In this document: positions 43,955 to 51,377 of the stretch, one piece after another
How positions within the stretch are numbered: the first letter of the stretch is position 1
How the letters are laid out: the number at the start of each line of letters is the position of its first letter
Assembly: GCA_035689185.1 (NCBI GenBank)
Contig: DASSLY010000078.1
Span: forward strand, 62,001 to 126,000
Reading direction: 5' to 3'
From: DASSLY01 sp035689185
Lineage (GTDB): Bacteria > Actinomycetota > Actinomycetes > Actinomycetales > Dermatophilaceae
Length of the DNA stretch: 64,000 nt
Notes under the pieces: model-generated
Told to the model about the DNA's origin: nothing
The model's database searches: none
The model's input: only the letters and a program-made list of their open reading frames with translations
Position numbers and translations under genes: made by a program

Positions 43955-44959
43955 CTATTCTGCCGTCAGGTTCCAACACCCGCAGTCGCCATGGGCCGGC
44001 CAGGATCGCCAGCGGAGCTGGTAGTCGGGCGTGCCCAGCTCAAGCGTCCGGCCGTACGACTCCGGCAGCGCGCCGTCCACGAAGGCGAGGGCGTGCGCGA
44101 CAGTGGTCGCCGCGGCCCAGGCGAGAATGGCCGGGCCCGGTGTGCAATGCAGCCGGGACAGCTGGCGAAGCAGTGTGGGCCACGCCGCGTCGGCGGATGC
44201 GCGAGTAAGGTCGGTGCAACGGATGCAGGCAGTGTGTCCGGGGACCACCAGCGGCCCCACCACCCCGGAGGCTCCCTGGGGTCGGACGAAGAGGTGCGGT
44301 TGATCGGCCCGTACGAGGCCATCCGCAACCACCCGGTCGGGCTCCCAGGTGGAACTGGTCACCACGGTGAGGTCGGGCACCGCAGCGTCGGGCTTCGACC
44401 AGTGGTTGACCACACTGACTCGAGATCGCGGTCCGTGTTTCTCGGACTCCTTCACGGCCAGCTCGGATGCCAGGGCCTCACCGTTTGTCGGCAGTGCACC
44501 GGCGGTCGGATGGACCGTCGGGTCCACCGGGCTGTGGTCAGCGATGAAGAGGGATCCGACGCCGGCAGCGACCAGCAACCGCGCTACTGCCGTGCCCAAG
44601 GCGCCGGCCCCGACCAGCCGGATGCAGCTGCTGTGTGGCGGGCCGGCGGCCGGCAGCCCCAGACGACCACCTTCGAGCAGCAGTCCGGCCGACTCCAACG
44701 CGTGGAGAAGGCGGGAAACGGCGGTGGGATCGACATCGCGTACGGCGGCAGACCGGGACAGAGCCCGTACGTGGTGGCATCCGTCCAGCATGGAGAAGAG
44801 CCAGTCGAACTCGCTACCGACTCCCGTGACGATCACGGCGTCGGGTGCGTCGACCCCGATCTGGACCTCGTCAGGTCCGCGGCGAAGGACCGGGAGCGCG
44901 GGGCGCAGCCGCGGATAGGTACGTTCGAGCGGCCACGGGGATGTCGGAGAAGCCGCCAT
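43955..44959 (-). CDS. ThiF-like protein, degenerate E1 / peptide-binding type
   Basis: A 334-residue protein. An N-terminal 100-residue winged-helix-like region (RDVDPTAVSRLLHALESAGLL) comes before a Rossmann ThiF-like domain (LVGAGALGTAVARLLVAAGVG), with CIRC and a C-terminal CGC that could bind zinc. The nucleotide-binding core lacks the canonical RxxR and catalytic Cys of active E1 enzymes. This resembles the leader-peptide-binding cyclodehydratase partner of TOMM pathways, but no YcaO or precursor is nearby. Position matches Rv3196. The ATG follows CAGACT by six bases. Confidence 0.75.
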   Translation of the reverse strand: MAASPTSPWPLERTYPRLRPALPVLRRGPDEVQIGVDAPDAVIVTGVGSEFDWLFSMLDGCHHVRALSRSAAVRDVDPTAVSRLLHALESAGLLLEGGRLGLPAAGPPHSSCIRLVGAGALGTAVARLLVAAGVGSLFIADHSPVDPTVHPTAGALPTNGEALASELAVKESEKHGPRSRVSVVNHWSKPDAAVPDLTVVTSSTWEPDRVVADGLVRADQPHLFVRPQGASGVVGPLVVPGHTACIRCTDLTRASADAAWPTLLRQLSRLHCTPGPAILAWAAATTVAHALAFVDGALPESYGRTLELGTPDYQLRWRSWPAHGDCGCWNLTAE

Positions 44960-45122
44960 CGCTTCAGTCTGGGCCCGAACAGGCGCTTCTGGCGTCCTTA
45001 TCCACAGCCCGCTGGCCCAGTCCGCCGGGTGCAGTCATCTGCGGGCGGCCATCATCCGCACCCGCGGGAGACGGTCGTGGTGGAGCGCTGGCCTCCGGCT
45101 GCGTGCAGCGCGCTGTGGTGGA

Positions 45123-45281
45123 TCAGGCCTTGCCGAGGATCCGGTTGAGGTTGGTTCCGCACTCCGGGCACTTCGCCTTCGCCATCCGGGTGCCCTTCTC
45201 GTTGACGTGCACGTCACCGGATGCCTCGCGCTTCGCCTTGCACTTCACACAGTAGAACTCACCGCTGTACGTGTCAGCCAT
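45123..45281 (-). CDS. DUF5679-type zinc-ribbon protein
   Basis: A 52-residue basic protein: YCVKCKAKRE followed by KCPECGTNLNRILGK, giving one four-Cys zinc ribbon. AAGGAG is placed eight bases before the ATG; a frame 13 codons longer lacks such a site. It is probably a nucleic-acid- or ribosome-associated protein; no function is established. Confidence 0.85.
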   Translation of the reverse strand: MADTYSGEFYCVKCKAKREASGDVHVNEKGTRMAKAKCPECGTNLNRILGKA

Positions 45282-45551
45282 CTGATTCTCCTTGCTCGTT
45301 GTTCGCTTGTGACTGGTCACCTCACGGAACAGCGTTGCACAGCTGAAGCGCGTGGTCGCCGGTTACTTTACGGGAGACGTCGCCTCACGGAGGTGGCGGC
45401 CACACCGCGAAGAAGACGAAACCCCCAGGAACATCGGTTTCGCCTGCCTTCCCCTGCGAGCGAGCCGACCGTCTGGAGGTTTCGTGGACGCGACGCTAAC
45501 TGCCCGTTACCGCTGAGTCAATCGTCGCCGAAGGGCTTCCGCATAGTGCAG

Positions 45552-45658
45552 ATATCCACCGTTGTGGACCGGGCTGTGGACAGTTTGTGTACCGGCACCG
45601 GCGCGTTGTGGAACACAGTCGACACCCGTTCGACAGCAAGCGGTTGCCCTGTGGAAAC
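45552..45658. other. Cluster of DnaA-box-like nonamers
   Basis: The 505-base gap before the metallopeptidase gene holds TGTGGACCG (45563), TGTGGACAG (45575), TGTGGAACA (45607) and TGTGGAAAC (45650), all in one orientation, and ATATCCACC (45552) in the other. They match the actinobacterial reverse DnaA box TGTGGACAA at seven or eight of nine positions. A perfect TTATCCACA lies 550 bases away at 44998-45006. No ORF or other element was seen in this gap. Confidence 0.4.
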
Positions 45659-45786
45659 CCGTTGTCACCATGGTCTGCCTCCCATCGCGGGCAACTGCTC
45701 AAAATGGCTTCGGGGAATCTCGATCCTCGGACGATGTCGGCGACGCGGAGTAGTTTGTCCCCATCGGCAGCACGAACAGGAGCGGT

Positions 45787-46458
45787 ATGGGTGAATCGAC
45801 GTCTGCCGCGGACCCGTCCGCGGCGGTTCGAGGGCCGTCCTCGACTGCCAATCCCATGGGCGCGGGCCGACCCGCGGCAACGGCGCCTCGGGTCGAGGTG
45901 CGCCGCAGTTCTCGACGCAAGCGTACGGTGACCGCGTTCCGCGACCGGGACACGATAGTGGTACTGATCCCGCAACGCATGTCCAAGCGCGAGGAAGCCA
46001 CGTTCGTCCAAGACATGGTGGACAAGGTGCTGGCGCGTGAAGCGCGCACATCCGCACCTCCGGGCGACCGGGGTCTGGCCGAGCGTGCAGCCGAGCTGTC
46101 TCGTCGCTACCTGGCGCCGCCGCTCGGTTACGCGCCAGAGCCGCTGGACGTGCGCTGGGTGGGCAACCAGTTGCGGCGGTGGGGGTCCTGCACGCCCAGC
46201 ACCCGGGTCATCCGGTTGTCCGATCGGCTCCAGCGAATGCCGGTCTGGGTGGTGGACTACGTCCTGCTGCACGAGCTGGCGCATCTTGTTGAGCCGTCGC
46301 ATTCCGCCGCTTTCTGGCGGCTGGTGGATCGATACCCCTCTGCGGAGAGGGCGAAGGGCTTCCTGGAGGGGTTCCAACTGGGCCAGGGGCAGCCTCGGGT
46401 CGGCGGAGTCGGTGTCTCGCCCGATCAGTCCGGTGACGAGCCCGACGATGTCTGCTGA
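45787..46458 (+). CDS. YgjP/M48-type zinc metallopeptidase
   Basis: A 223-residue protein. A disordered N-terminus (1-50) precedes a YgjP-like domain (DUF45) with RWGSCTPSTRVIRLSD and the zinc motif HELAH (162-166), followed by a third ligand H172 in EPSHSAAFW. Substrates of the family are not known; a proteolytic or processing role is expected. CAGGAG lies five bases before the ATG and a TAGTTT -10-like box at 45748. The end overlaps the next gene by 11 bases. Confidence 0.88.
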   Translation: MGESTSAADPSAAVRGPSSTANPMGAGRPAATAPRVEVRRSSRRKRTVTAFRDRDTIVVLIPQRMSKREEATFVQDMVDKVLAREARTSAPPGDRGLAERAAELSRRYLAPPLGYAPEPLDVRWVGNQLRRWGSCTPSTRVIRLSDRLQRMPVWVVDYVLLHELAHLVEPSHSAAFWRLVDRYPSAERAKGFLEGFQLGQGQPRVGGVGVSPDQSGDEPDDVC

Positions 46459-47059
46459 GACCCGTCGGCTGGCGGTCGTCCTCGCCCAGCATGCCGCCGT
46501 CCCGCCGCCCGGCATCGATGCGTCGGCATATGCCCGCGCGTGCCTGACCGACAGCTACGAGGTTCTAGCCGGCCTCGAGCGGGTTCAGGCGGGGATCGTC
46601 GGGGAGCCAGGAGTGTGGCAGGACCTCCTCTGGCCGCATGATCGCGGCCTCCCTTGGCCGGGAAGCATCCGCGCGCTCGCTGCGGAGCTGACCGGCACCG
46701 CGGACGAGCTGGTGGTGATTCCGGCTGACGTCCCCGACCTGCCCGGCCTCGTGGTCGCGAAGGTGTTCAGGGCGCTCGGATCCGCCGATGTGTGCTGTGC
46801 GCCGGCGCGGGGCCCGAAACCGGGCTGCGTAGCCATCGGTGTCCGGCTTCCCTGGCCTGCATGGCTGACCTGCGACATCGACTTGAACCGTGCGACGCTT
46901 GACGTGTTGACACCGCTGGCCCCGCGCCGACGTCTTGTCGCGGCGGGACCTGACTGGCATCGCATGTGGTCGGCGGTCGAGGTGAGCCGGTTGGATCCGG
47001 GCCTGGAAGGCTGGGAAATGACCCGCGCGCTGCTCTCCGGCCGCGCGCTGGTGGAGTAG
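46448..47059 (+). CDS. GT-A fold nucleotidyltransferase-like protein
   Basis: A 203-residue protein with a sequence course like CofC/DUF2064 guanylyl- or nucleotidyltransferases: an N-terminal RLAVVLAQ strand, and ADELVVIPADVPDLPG in the middle, where sugar-nucleotide transferases hold the metal-binding Asp. The N-terminal GxGxR nucleotide loop is absent, so activity is uncertain. It overlaps the metallopeptidase gene and has only a weak ribosome site. It converges with the Nudix gene 22 bases away. Confidence 0.6.
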   Translation: MSAETRRLAVVLAQHAAVPPPGIDASAYARACLTDSYEVLAGLERVQAGIVGEPGVWQDLLWPHDRGLPWPGSIRALAAELTGTADELVVIPADVPDLPGLVVAKVFRALGSADVCCAPARGPKPGCVAIGVRLPWPAWLTCDIDLNRATLDVLTPLAPRRRLVAAGPDWHRMWSAVEVSRLDPGLEGWEMTRALLSGRALVE

Positions 47060-47081
47060 GTCGAGCTCGCCGGCAAGCGGG

Positions 47082-47645
47082 TCACCACCCCAGCCGCTCA
47101 CCGGCCGCCCGCACGAGCGCTCGAACGGAGTCGTCCACCTCGGGCAACGCATCCACGCCGAACCACCTGAGGTCAGCCGACTCGGCACTGATGATGGGTG
47201 GTCCCGGCACGGGGACTACGACGAGATACTGGACATCCAGGTGATAGGTCGGCCGCACCGGCCCGCAGGGCACCGCATGGCGCGACAACCACAGCGGGTT
47301 GCTGTCCAGCACGCCGTTCAAGCCGCTCTCCTCCTCAGCCTCACGAAGGGCTGCGCTCTCCATGCTCAGGTCATCGGGTTCGATGTGGCCTCCGGTCTGC
47401 AGCCAGCGGCCGATCCGGCCATGCAGGGTGAGCAGGACCACCCGCTCGGATGGCGCGCAGATGAGGGAGCTGGCCGTGAGATGAGACCCCAGGCAGGCCC
47501 GGGACCAGCCGTTCGACGCAGATCTGAGAAGCGCTAGGTACTCCAGGCGTAGCCGCTCCTGGTCATGGCTTGGTGCCTGCCAGTGGTCCAGAGCTTCTCG
47601 GCAGCGCAGGGTCAGGGCGCGGGCCGTGACCGCCGCATCCGTCAC
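47082..47645 (-). CDS. Nudix hydrolase
   Basis: A 187-residue protein with a Nudix domain at about 65-185. The box begins GHIEPDD, where Asp replaces the first conserved Glu, and ends REAEEESGL with the metal-binding Glu residues intact. The substrate is unknown. The GTG start overlaps the stop of the DUF2342 gene (GTGA), so both are made from one mRNA. Confidence 0.88.
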   Translation of the reverse strand: MTDAAVTARALTLRCREALDHWQAPSHDQERLRLEYLALLRSASNGWSRACLGSHLTASSLICAPSERVVLLTLHGRIGRWLQTGGHIEPDDLSMESAALREAEEESGLNGVLDSNPLWLSRHAVPCGPVRPTYHLDVQYLVVVPVPGPPIISAESADLRWFGVDALPEVDDSVRALVRAAGERLGW

Positions 47646-49174
47646 GCCTGCGGACGACCGGCTTGCCCGGGGTCATCGTCGTCGAAACGCTTGTCCTCCG
47701 GGTCGCCGTCACCTCCCGTCCCGGAGCCGCCACGCTGCGTACCACCGCCGCTCTCGGCGTCCAGCAGCTTGGCGAGCGCGGCGTCGAAGGCGTCCTCCTG
47801 CGTGGACCTGGTCTCGCCGGAGATGAATCGCAGCGGATCATCGAGATCGGCAGACGACGGGATCAGGTCCGGGTGCGTCCAGACGGCATCGCGGCCCTCA
47901 GTCCCACGGGCGTCCCGCAGGGCGGCCCACAGGGTGGCGGCGTCCCGCATCCGCCGAGGTCTAAGCTCCAGGCCGACCAGCGTTGCGAAGGTCGCCTCGG
48001 CCGGTCCGCCGGTTGCTCGGTTGCGGCGAACCGTCTCCGCCAAGGCCGCCGCGGCCGGCATCCATGGTCCGGTGGCCTGGGTGACCACCTCGTCGACCCA
48101 GCCCTCGACCAAGGCCAGCATGGTCTCCAGCCGCTCCAGGGTGGCGATCTGCTCCGGCGTCTTCTGCGGCTCGAACAGACCGCCCTGGAGCGACTCGCTC
48201 AGCTCCTCGAGGTTGCTGGGGTCGATCTGGCTGACTGCCTGCTCGAGCGCGGAGGTGTCGATGGTGATTCCGCGGGCGTACTGCTCGACCAGCGTCAGCA
48301 TCTGGGACCGTAGCCAGCCGGCGGCGGCGAACAGCCGCTGCCGCGCGCACTCACGAAGCGCGAGATACAGGGTCACGTCGGTACCGCTCTGCTCCAGACC
48401 TTCTCCGAAGGACTTGATGTTGGCCGGCAGCAGGGCGACATGGCCGGGCTCACTCAACGGCAGGCCGATGTCGGTCGCACCGACCACCTCGGTAGCCAGC
48501 TGCCCCAGCCCCTGGCCCAGTTGAAGACCGAACATGCTGGCGCCCGAGCTGCGCAGCATCGGTCGCAACATCTGCTCCATTCCGGCGAGCCCGGGGATGG
48601 CGGCCGCCTCGCCTGAAGGATCGCCGCCGAACTTCAGCGCGCCTTCCATCGCGTCGGCGATGGAGGCTGCCACCGGCTCGACCAGGCGCCGCCACACGGG
48701 CATGGTCTGCTCCACCCAGTCGGCCCGGCTCCATGCGGTGACGGTGGTGCTCACCCGAGGGAAGGAGGTGGCGGCATCCAGCCAAACCTCCGCGATCGAT
48801 GCGGCTTCGGTGACCGACCGCTGCTCGGCTGAGTTCGGCGTCGGGTCGGGCCCCAGCGAGGCCACCATCTTGCGGGCAGTGTCCTTGGTGACATCCCAGT
48901 TCACCCCGGACTCCGACGTACCCGCACCGGCGGTGAACATCGACCCGCCGAGCATGGCGAAGGCACTCTGCAGCTGCTCCATCAGTCCGCTCAGGTCGCT
49001 GCCACCGGGTTGACCGAGCCCCATCTGGGAGAACAGGGCTTCGAGCGGGTTGGCCGGTTGGTTGCCGCCGGACTTCTCGTCTCCGCCAGATGCGGGTCCA
49101 CCCGACCCCGGCTCCGGCTGCGCCCGCTCCTCATCGGACCCGTCTTCTGGTCCCGGCTGCCGATCCTCGGCCAT
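47642..49174 (-). CDS. DUF2342 zincin-like protein
   Basis: A 510-residue protein of the actinobacterial DUF2342 family, often named zinc-dependent metalloprotease or F420-associated (Rv3195). The N-terminal 60 residues and the last 45 are disordered; the body is helical with LFGLQLGQGLGQL-like segments. At the expected zincin helix the sequence reads LRECARQRLF, with no HExxH, so zinc binding there looks lost or was never canonical. ATG 49174 has AGGAG eight bases upstream and is preferred to GTG 49237. Confidence 0.85.
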   Translation of the reverse strand: MAEDRQPGPEDGSDEERAQPEPGSGGPASGGDEKSGGNQPANPLEALFSQMGLGQPGGSDLSGLMEQLQSAFAMLGGSMFTAGAGTSESGVNWDVTKDTARKMVASLGPDPTPNSAEQRSVTEAASIAEVWLDAATSFPRVSTTVTAWSRADWVEQTMPVWRRLVEPVAASIADAMEGALKFGGDPSGEAAAIPGLAGMEQMLRPMLRSSGASMFGLQLGQGLGQLATEVVGATDIGLPLSEPGHVALLPANIKSFGEGLEQSGTDVTLYLALRECARQRLFAAAGWLRSQMLTLVEQYARGITIDTSALEQAVSQIDPSNLEELSESLQGGLFEPQKTPEQIATLERLETMLALVEGWVDEVVTQATGPWMPAAAALAETVRRNRATGGPAEATFATLVGLELRPRRMRDAATLWAALRDARGTEGRDAVWTHPDLIPSSADLDDPLRFISGETRSTQEDAFDAALAKLLDAESGGGTQRGGSGTGGDGDPEDKRFDDDDPGQAGRPQA

Positions 49175-49279
49175 GACAACTCCTGAACTCGCCGGCCCGA
49201 CGACAGACCGATGGATGGATGCTTTCCGACTATTCAACCGTACGACTCTAGTTCCTGAGGTGGCGTTGGGCGGCTGGGT

Positions 49280-49294
49280 TAGGGTCGTCGCATG
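49280..49294 (+). promoter_or_regulatory. Leaderless promoter of moaE
   Basis: TAGGGT, six bases (CGTCGC), ATG start. Confidence 0.55.
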
Positions 49295-49717
49295 TCATCG
49301 CCGGTACGTCACGCACAGGTCGTCGACGCGCCGCTGAGCGTCGACCGCATCCTGGCATTTGTCGGCGACAGCTCCGTCGGTGGAATCGGGCTCTTTCTCG
49401 GCGTGGTTCGTGACACCGACGACGGCCAGGGGGTCCAATCGCTGGACTACACGGCGCACCCGACCGCCGAGGACCAGCTTCGTGCGTGCGCGGAGCGGGT
49501 CGCCGACGGCCACGATGTGGTGACCATTGCGGTTGAGCACCGGGTCGGCCACCTCCTGGTCGGCGACCTGGCCGTAGTGGTCGCTGTCGGGGCGGTCCAC
49601 CGGGCGGCGGCCCTGGAGGCCTGCCGTGAGCTGATTGACGACCTGAAGGCCACCGTCCCGATCTGGAAGCAGCAGGTCTTCACCTCCGGAGACACCGAGT
49701 GGGTCGGGCTGGCGTGA
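49292..49717 (+). CDS. moaE: Molybdopterin synthase large subunit MoaE
   Basis: A 141-residue MoaE. Seen: GLFLGVVRD, HRVGHLLVGD, and the catalytic region LKATVPIWKQQVF with the two conserved lysines. With thiocarboxylated MoaD it adds the dithiolene sulfurs to precursor Z. MoeZ at 14476 could supply the sulfur to MoaD; no moaD is in the window. The stop overlaps the next start (GTGA). Confidence 0.93.
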   Translation: MSSPVRHAQVVDAPLSVDRILAFVGDSSVGGIGLFLGVVRDTDDGQGVQSLDYTAHPTAEDQLRACAERVADGHDVVTIAVEHRVGHLLVGDLAVVVAVGAVHRAAALEACRELIDDLKATVPIWKQQVFTSGDTEWVGLA

Positions 49718-50760
49718 CCCGACAGACCTGGACGGCGTCGGTCGCCTCGGTGGTCTTCGTGACCTTGGCCGCGCTGTTGGTGGTGATGCCCGTGCCCTTC
49801 GTGGCCTGGAGCCCCGGCCGCGTCCATGACACCCTTGGCTCCCTGAACAGCCAGCCGATGATCAGGGTGGAAGGCACCCGCTCGTTCCCAACTACCGGTG
49901 AGCTGGACATCACGACGCTCTCGGTCACCCGGGCGGACTCGCGGCTGACGCTGCCCGAGGCGGTCCTGGCCTACTGGCTGCCGAATCGCGACGCGCTGCC
50001 GCGGGATGTGGTCTATCCACCCGGCAAATCTGCCGCCGAGGTGGAGAGCGAAGAGGCCGACATGATGGCGACCGCTCAGGACGACGCGGTGGTCGCTGCG
50101 CTTCGTGCCGCCGGACAGCCGGTTACCGAGCACCCGGCCATCGCATCCGTGACCGTCCGGGGTCCGTCCCACCGGCGGCTGATGCCGGGTGATCTGGTGC
50201 TCGCCGTAGACAATGTCAGCGTCCGCACCGGCGACCAGGTGGGTGAGCTCATCCGCCGCCACCCGGTCGGCGACGTCGTCTCCTTCCGCGTCCTCCGCGA
50301 CGATCGGCAAACCACGGTTGGGGTGCGTACCGCGGCCAGTCCTGATGCACAACGCCGGCCCGCGGTGGGCATCACCGTCGGCCCGGGATACGACTACGTG
50401 CCTGACATTTCCTTCGACCTGGGGCATCGCATCGGCGGACCGAGCGCCGGCCTGATCTTCGCCACCGCCATCTACGACAAGATCACCGAGGGGCCGCTGC
50501 TCTCCGGAGCCCACATTGCCGGCACTGGCTCGATCACGCCCGCCGGCGTCGTCGGTCCGATCGGCGGCATCCAGCAGAAGATCGCCGCCGCGGACAAGGC
50601 GGGCGCTTCCGCCTTCTTGGTGCCGTCGGGAAACTGCGCCCGGGCCGCCGACGTTCACACCGACATGACGTTGATCAAGATATCCACGCTGCAAGAAGGG
50701 ATCGATGCGCTCAACCAGCTCCGTCAGCCCGACGGAGCTTCCCGGGTGCCACGCTGCTGA
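49714..50760 (+). CDS. Membrane PDZ-Lon (S16) protease, YlbL family
   Basis: A 348-residue protein. One N-terminal membrane helix (about 8-32) anchors an extracytoplasmic part with a PDZ domain (about 145-215) and a Lon-type S16 domain. The catalytic dyad is S244 in GGPSAGL and K289 in IGGIQQK. It likely removes damaged or signal proteins outside the membrane. The orthologue in M. tuberculosis is Rv3194c, next to UPF0182 as here. Confidence 0.93.
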   Translation: MTRQTWTASVASVVFVTLAALLVVMPVPFVAWSPGRVHDTLGSLNSQPMIRVEGTRSFPTTGELDITTLSVTRADSRLTLPEAVLAYWLPNRDALPRDVVYPPGKSAAEVESEEADMMATAQDDAVVAALRAAGQPVTEHPAIASVTVRGPSHRRLMPGDLVLAVDNVSVRTGDQVGELIRRHPVGDVVSFRVLRDDRQTTVGVRTAASPDAQRRPAVGITVGPGYDYVPDISFDLGHRIGGPSAGLIFATAIYDKITEGPLLSGAHIAGTGSITPAGVVGPIGGIQQKIAAADKAGASAFLVPSGNCARAADVHTDMTLIKISTLQEGIDALNQLRQPDGASRVPRC

Positions 50761-51311
50761 TGACCGCCACACCGAAAACCGATGACAGATACGACGCACT
50801 CATCGCCGCACTGGTCGAGCTCGAGCGGCACGTCTCGGAGTCCGGCTGGGACCAGCGGCCTCGGCTGTTTGCCCTGGTGCACACCGATGACATGATCGCC
50901 GCCGAACCGCAGCTCGCCGCTGATCTGGGGCTACGCAGCTCTGCAGACGGCGCTCCGGTCGACGCGCTCACGGCCATCGAGCAGGAGCACTTCAGCAGCG
51001 GGCAACGGGTACTGGAGGAGCTCGGCGCGGTCGTCTGGCCAGACGCTGTCTTCGGCTGCGCCCTTGCTGTGGAGCGCACCTTCCTGCCGGCAGGAATCGA
51101 CGCGCAGCTTCCCGACGAACCGGCGGCGGCCGCCGAGTTCGTCACCCGGCATCCGCAGCGCGAGGAGGTCCGGGTCGTAGTCGGAGTCGACCGGGAGGGT
51201 CGTACGCATGGAGTGGCTCGACTGGTGTCACAACCGGATGAACTTCTCGGCGCCGCAAACCTCGTGCCGGGGCTCGCAGAAGCGCTAGCGCATACGCTGG
51301 CTGCAGAGTAG
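50760..51311 (+). CDS. PPA1309 family protein
   Basis: A 183-residue soluble acidic protein of an uncharacterised actinobacterial family (PPA1309, named from Cutibacterium acnes). Family-typical parts are RPRLFALVHT, VVWPDAVFGCALAVER and RHPQREEVRVVVGV. No motif suggests catalysis. Its ATG overlaps the stop of the protease gene as TGATG. Confidence 0.88.
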   Translation: MTATPKTDDRYDALIAALVELERHVSESGWDQRPRLFALVHTDDMIAAEPQLAADLGLRSSADGAPVDALTAIEQEHFSSGQRVLEELGAVVWPDAVFGCALAVERTFLPAGIDAQLPDEPAAAAEFVTRHPQREEVRVVVGVDREGRTHGVARLVSQPDELLGAANLVPGLAEALAHTLAAE

Positions 51312-51377
51312 GCACGATCGAATGATCACCCCAATACCACCGAGACCGACCAAGCATGCAGTTGAAGGAGAAAGTCA

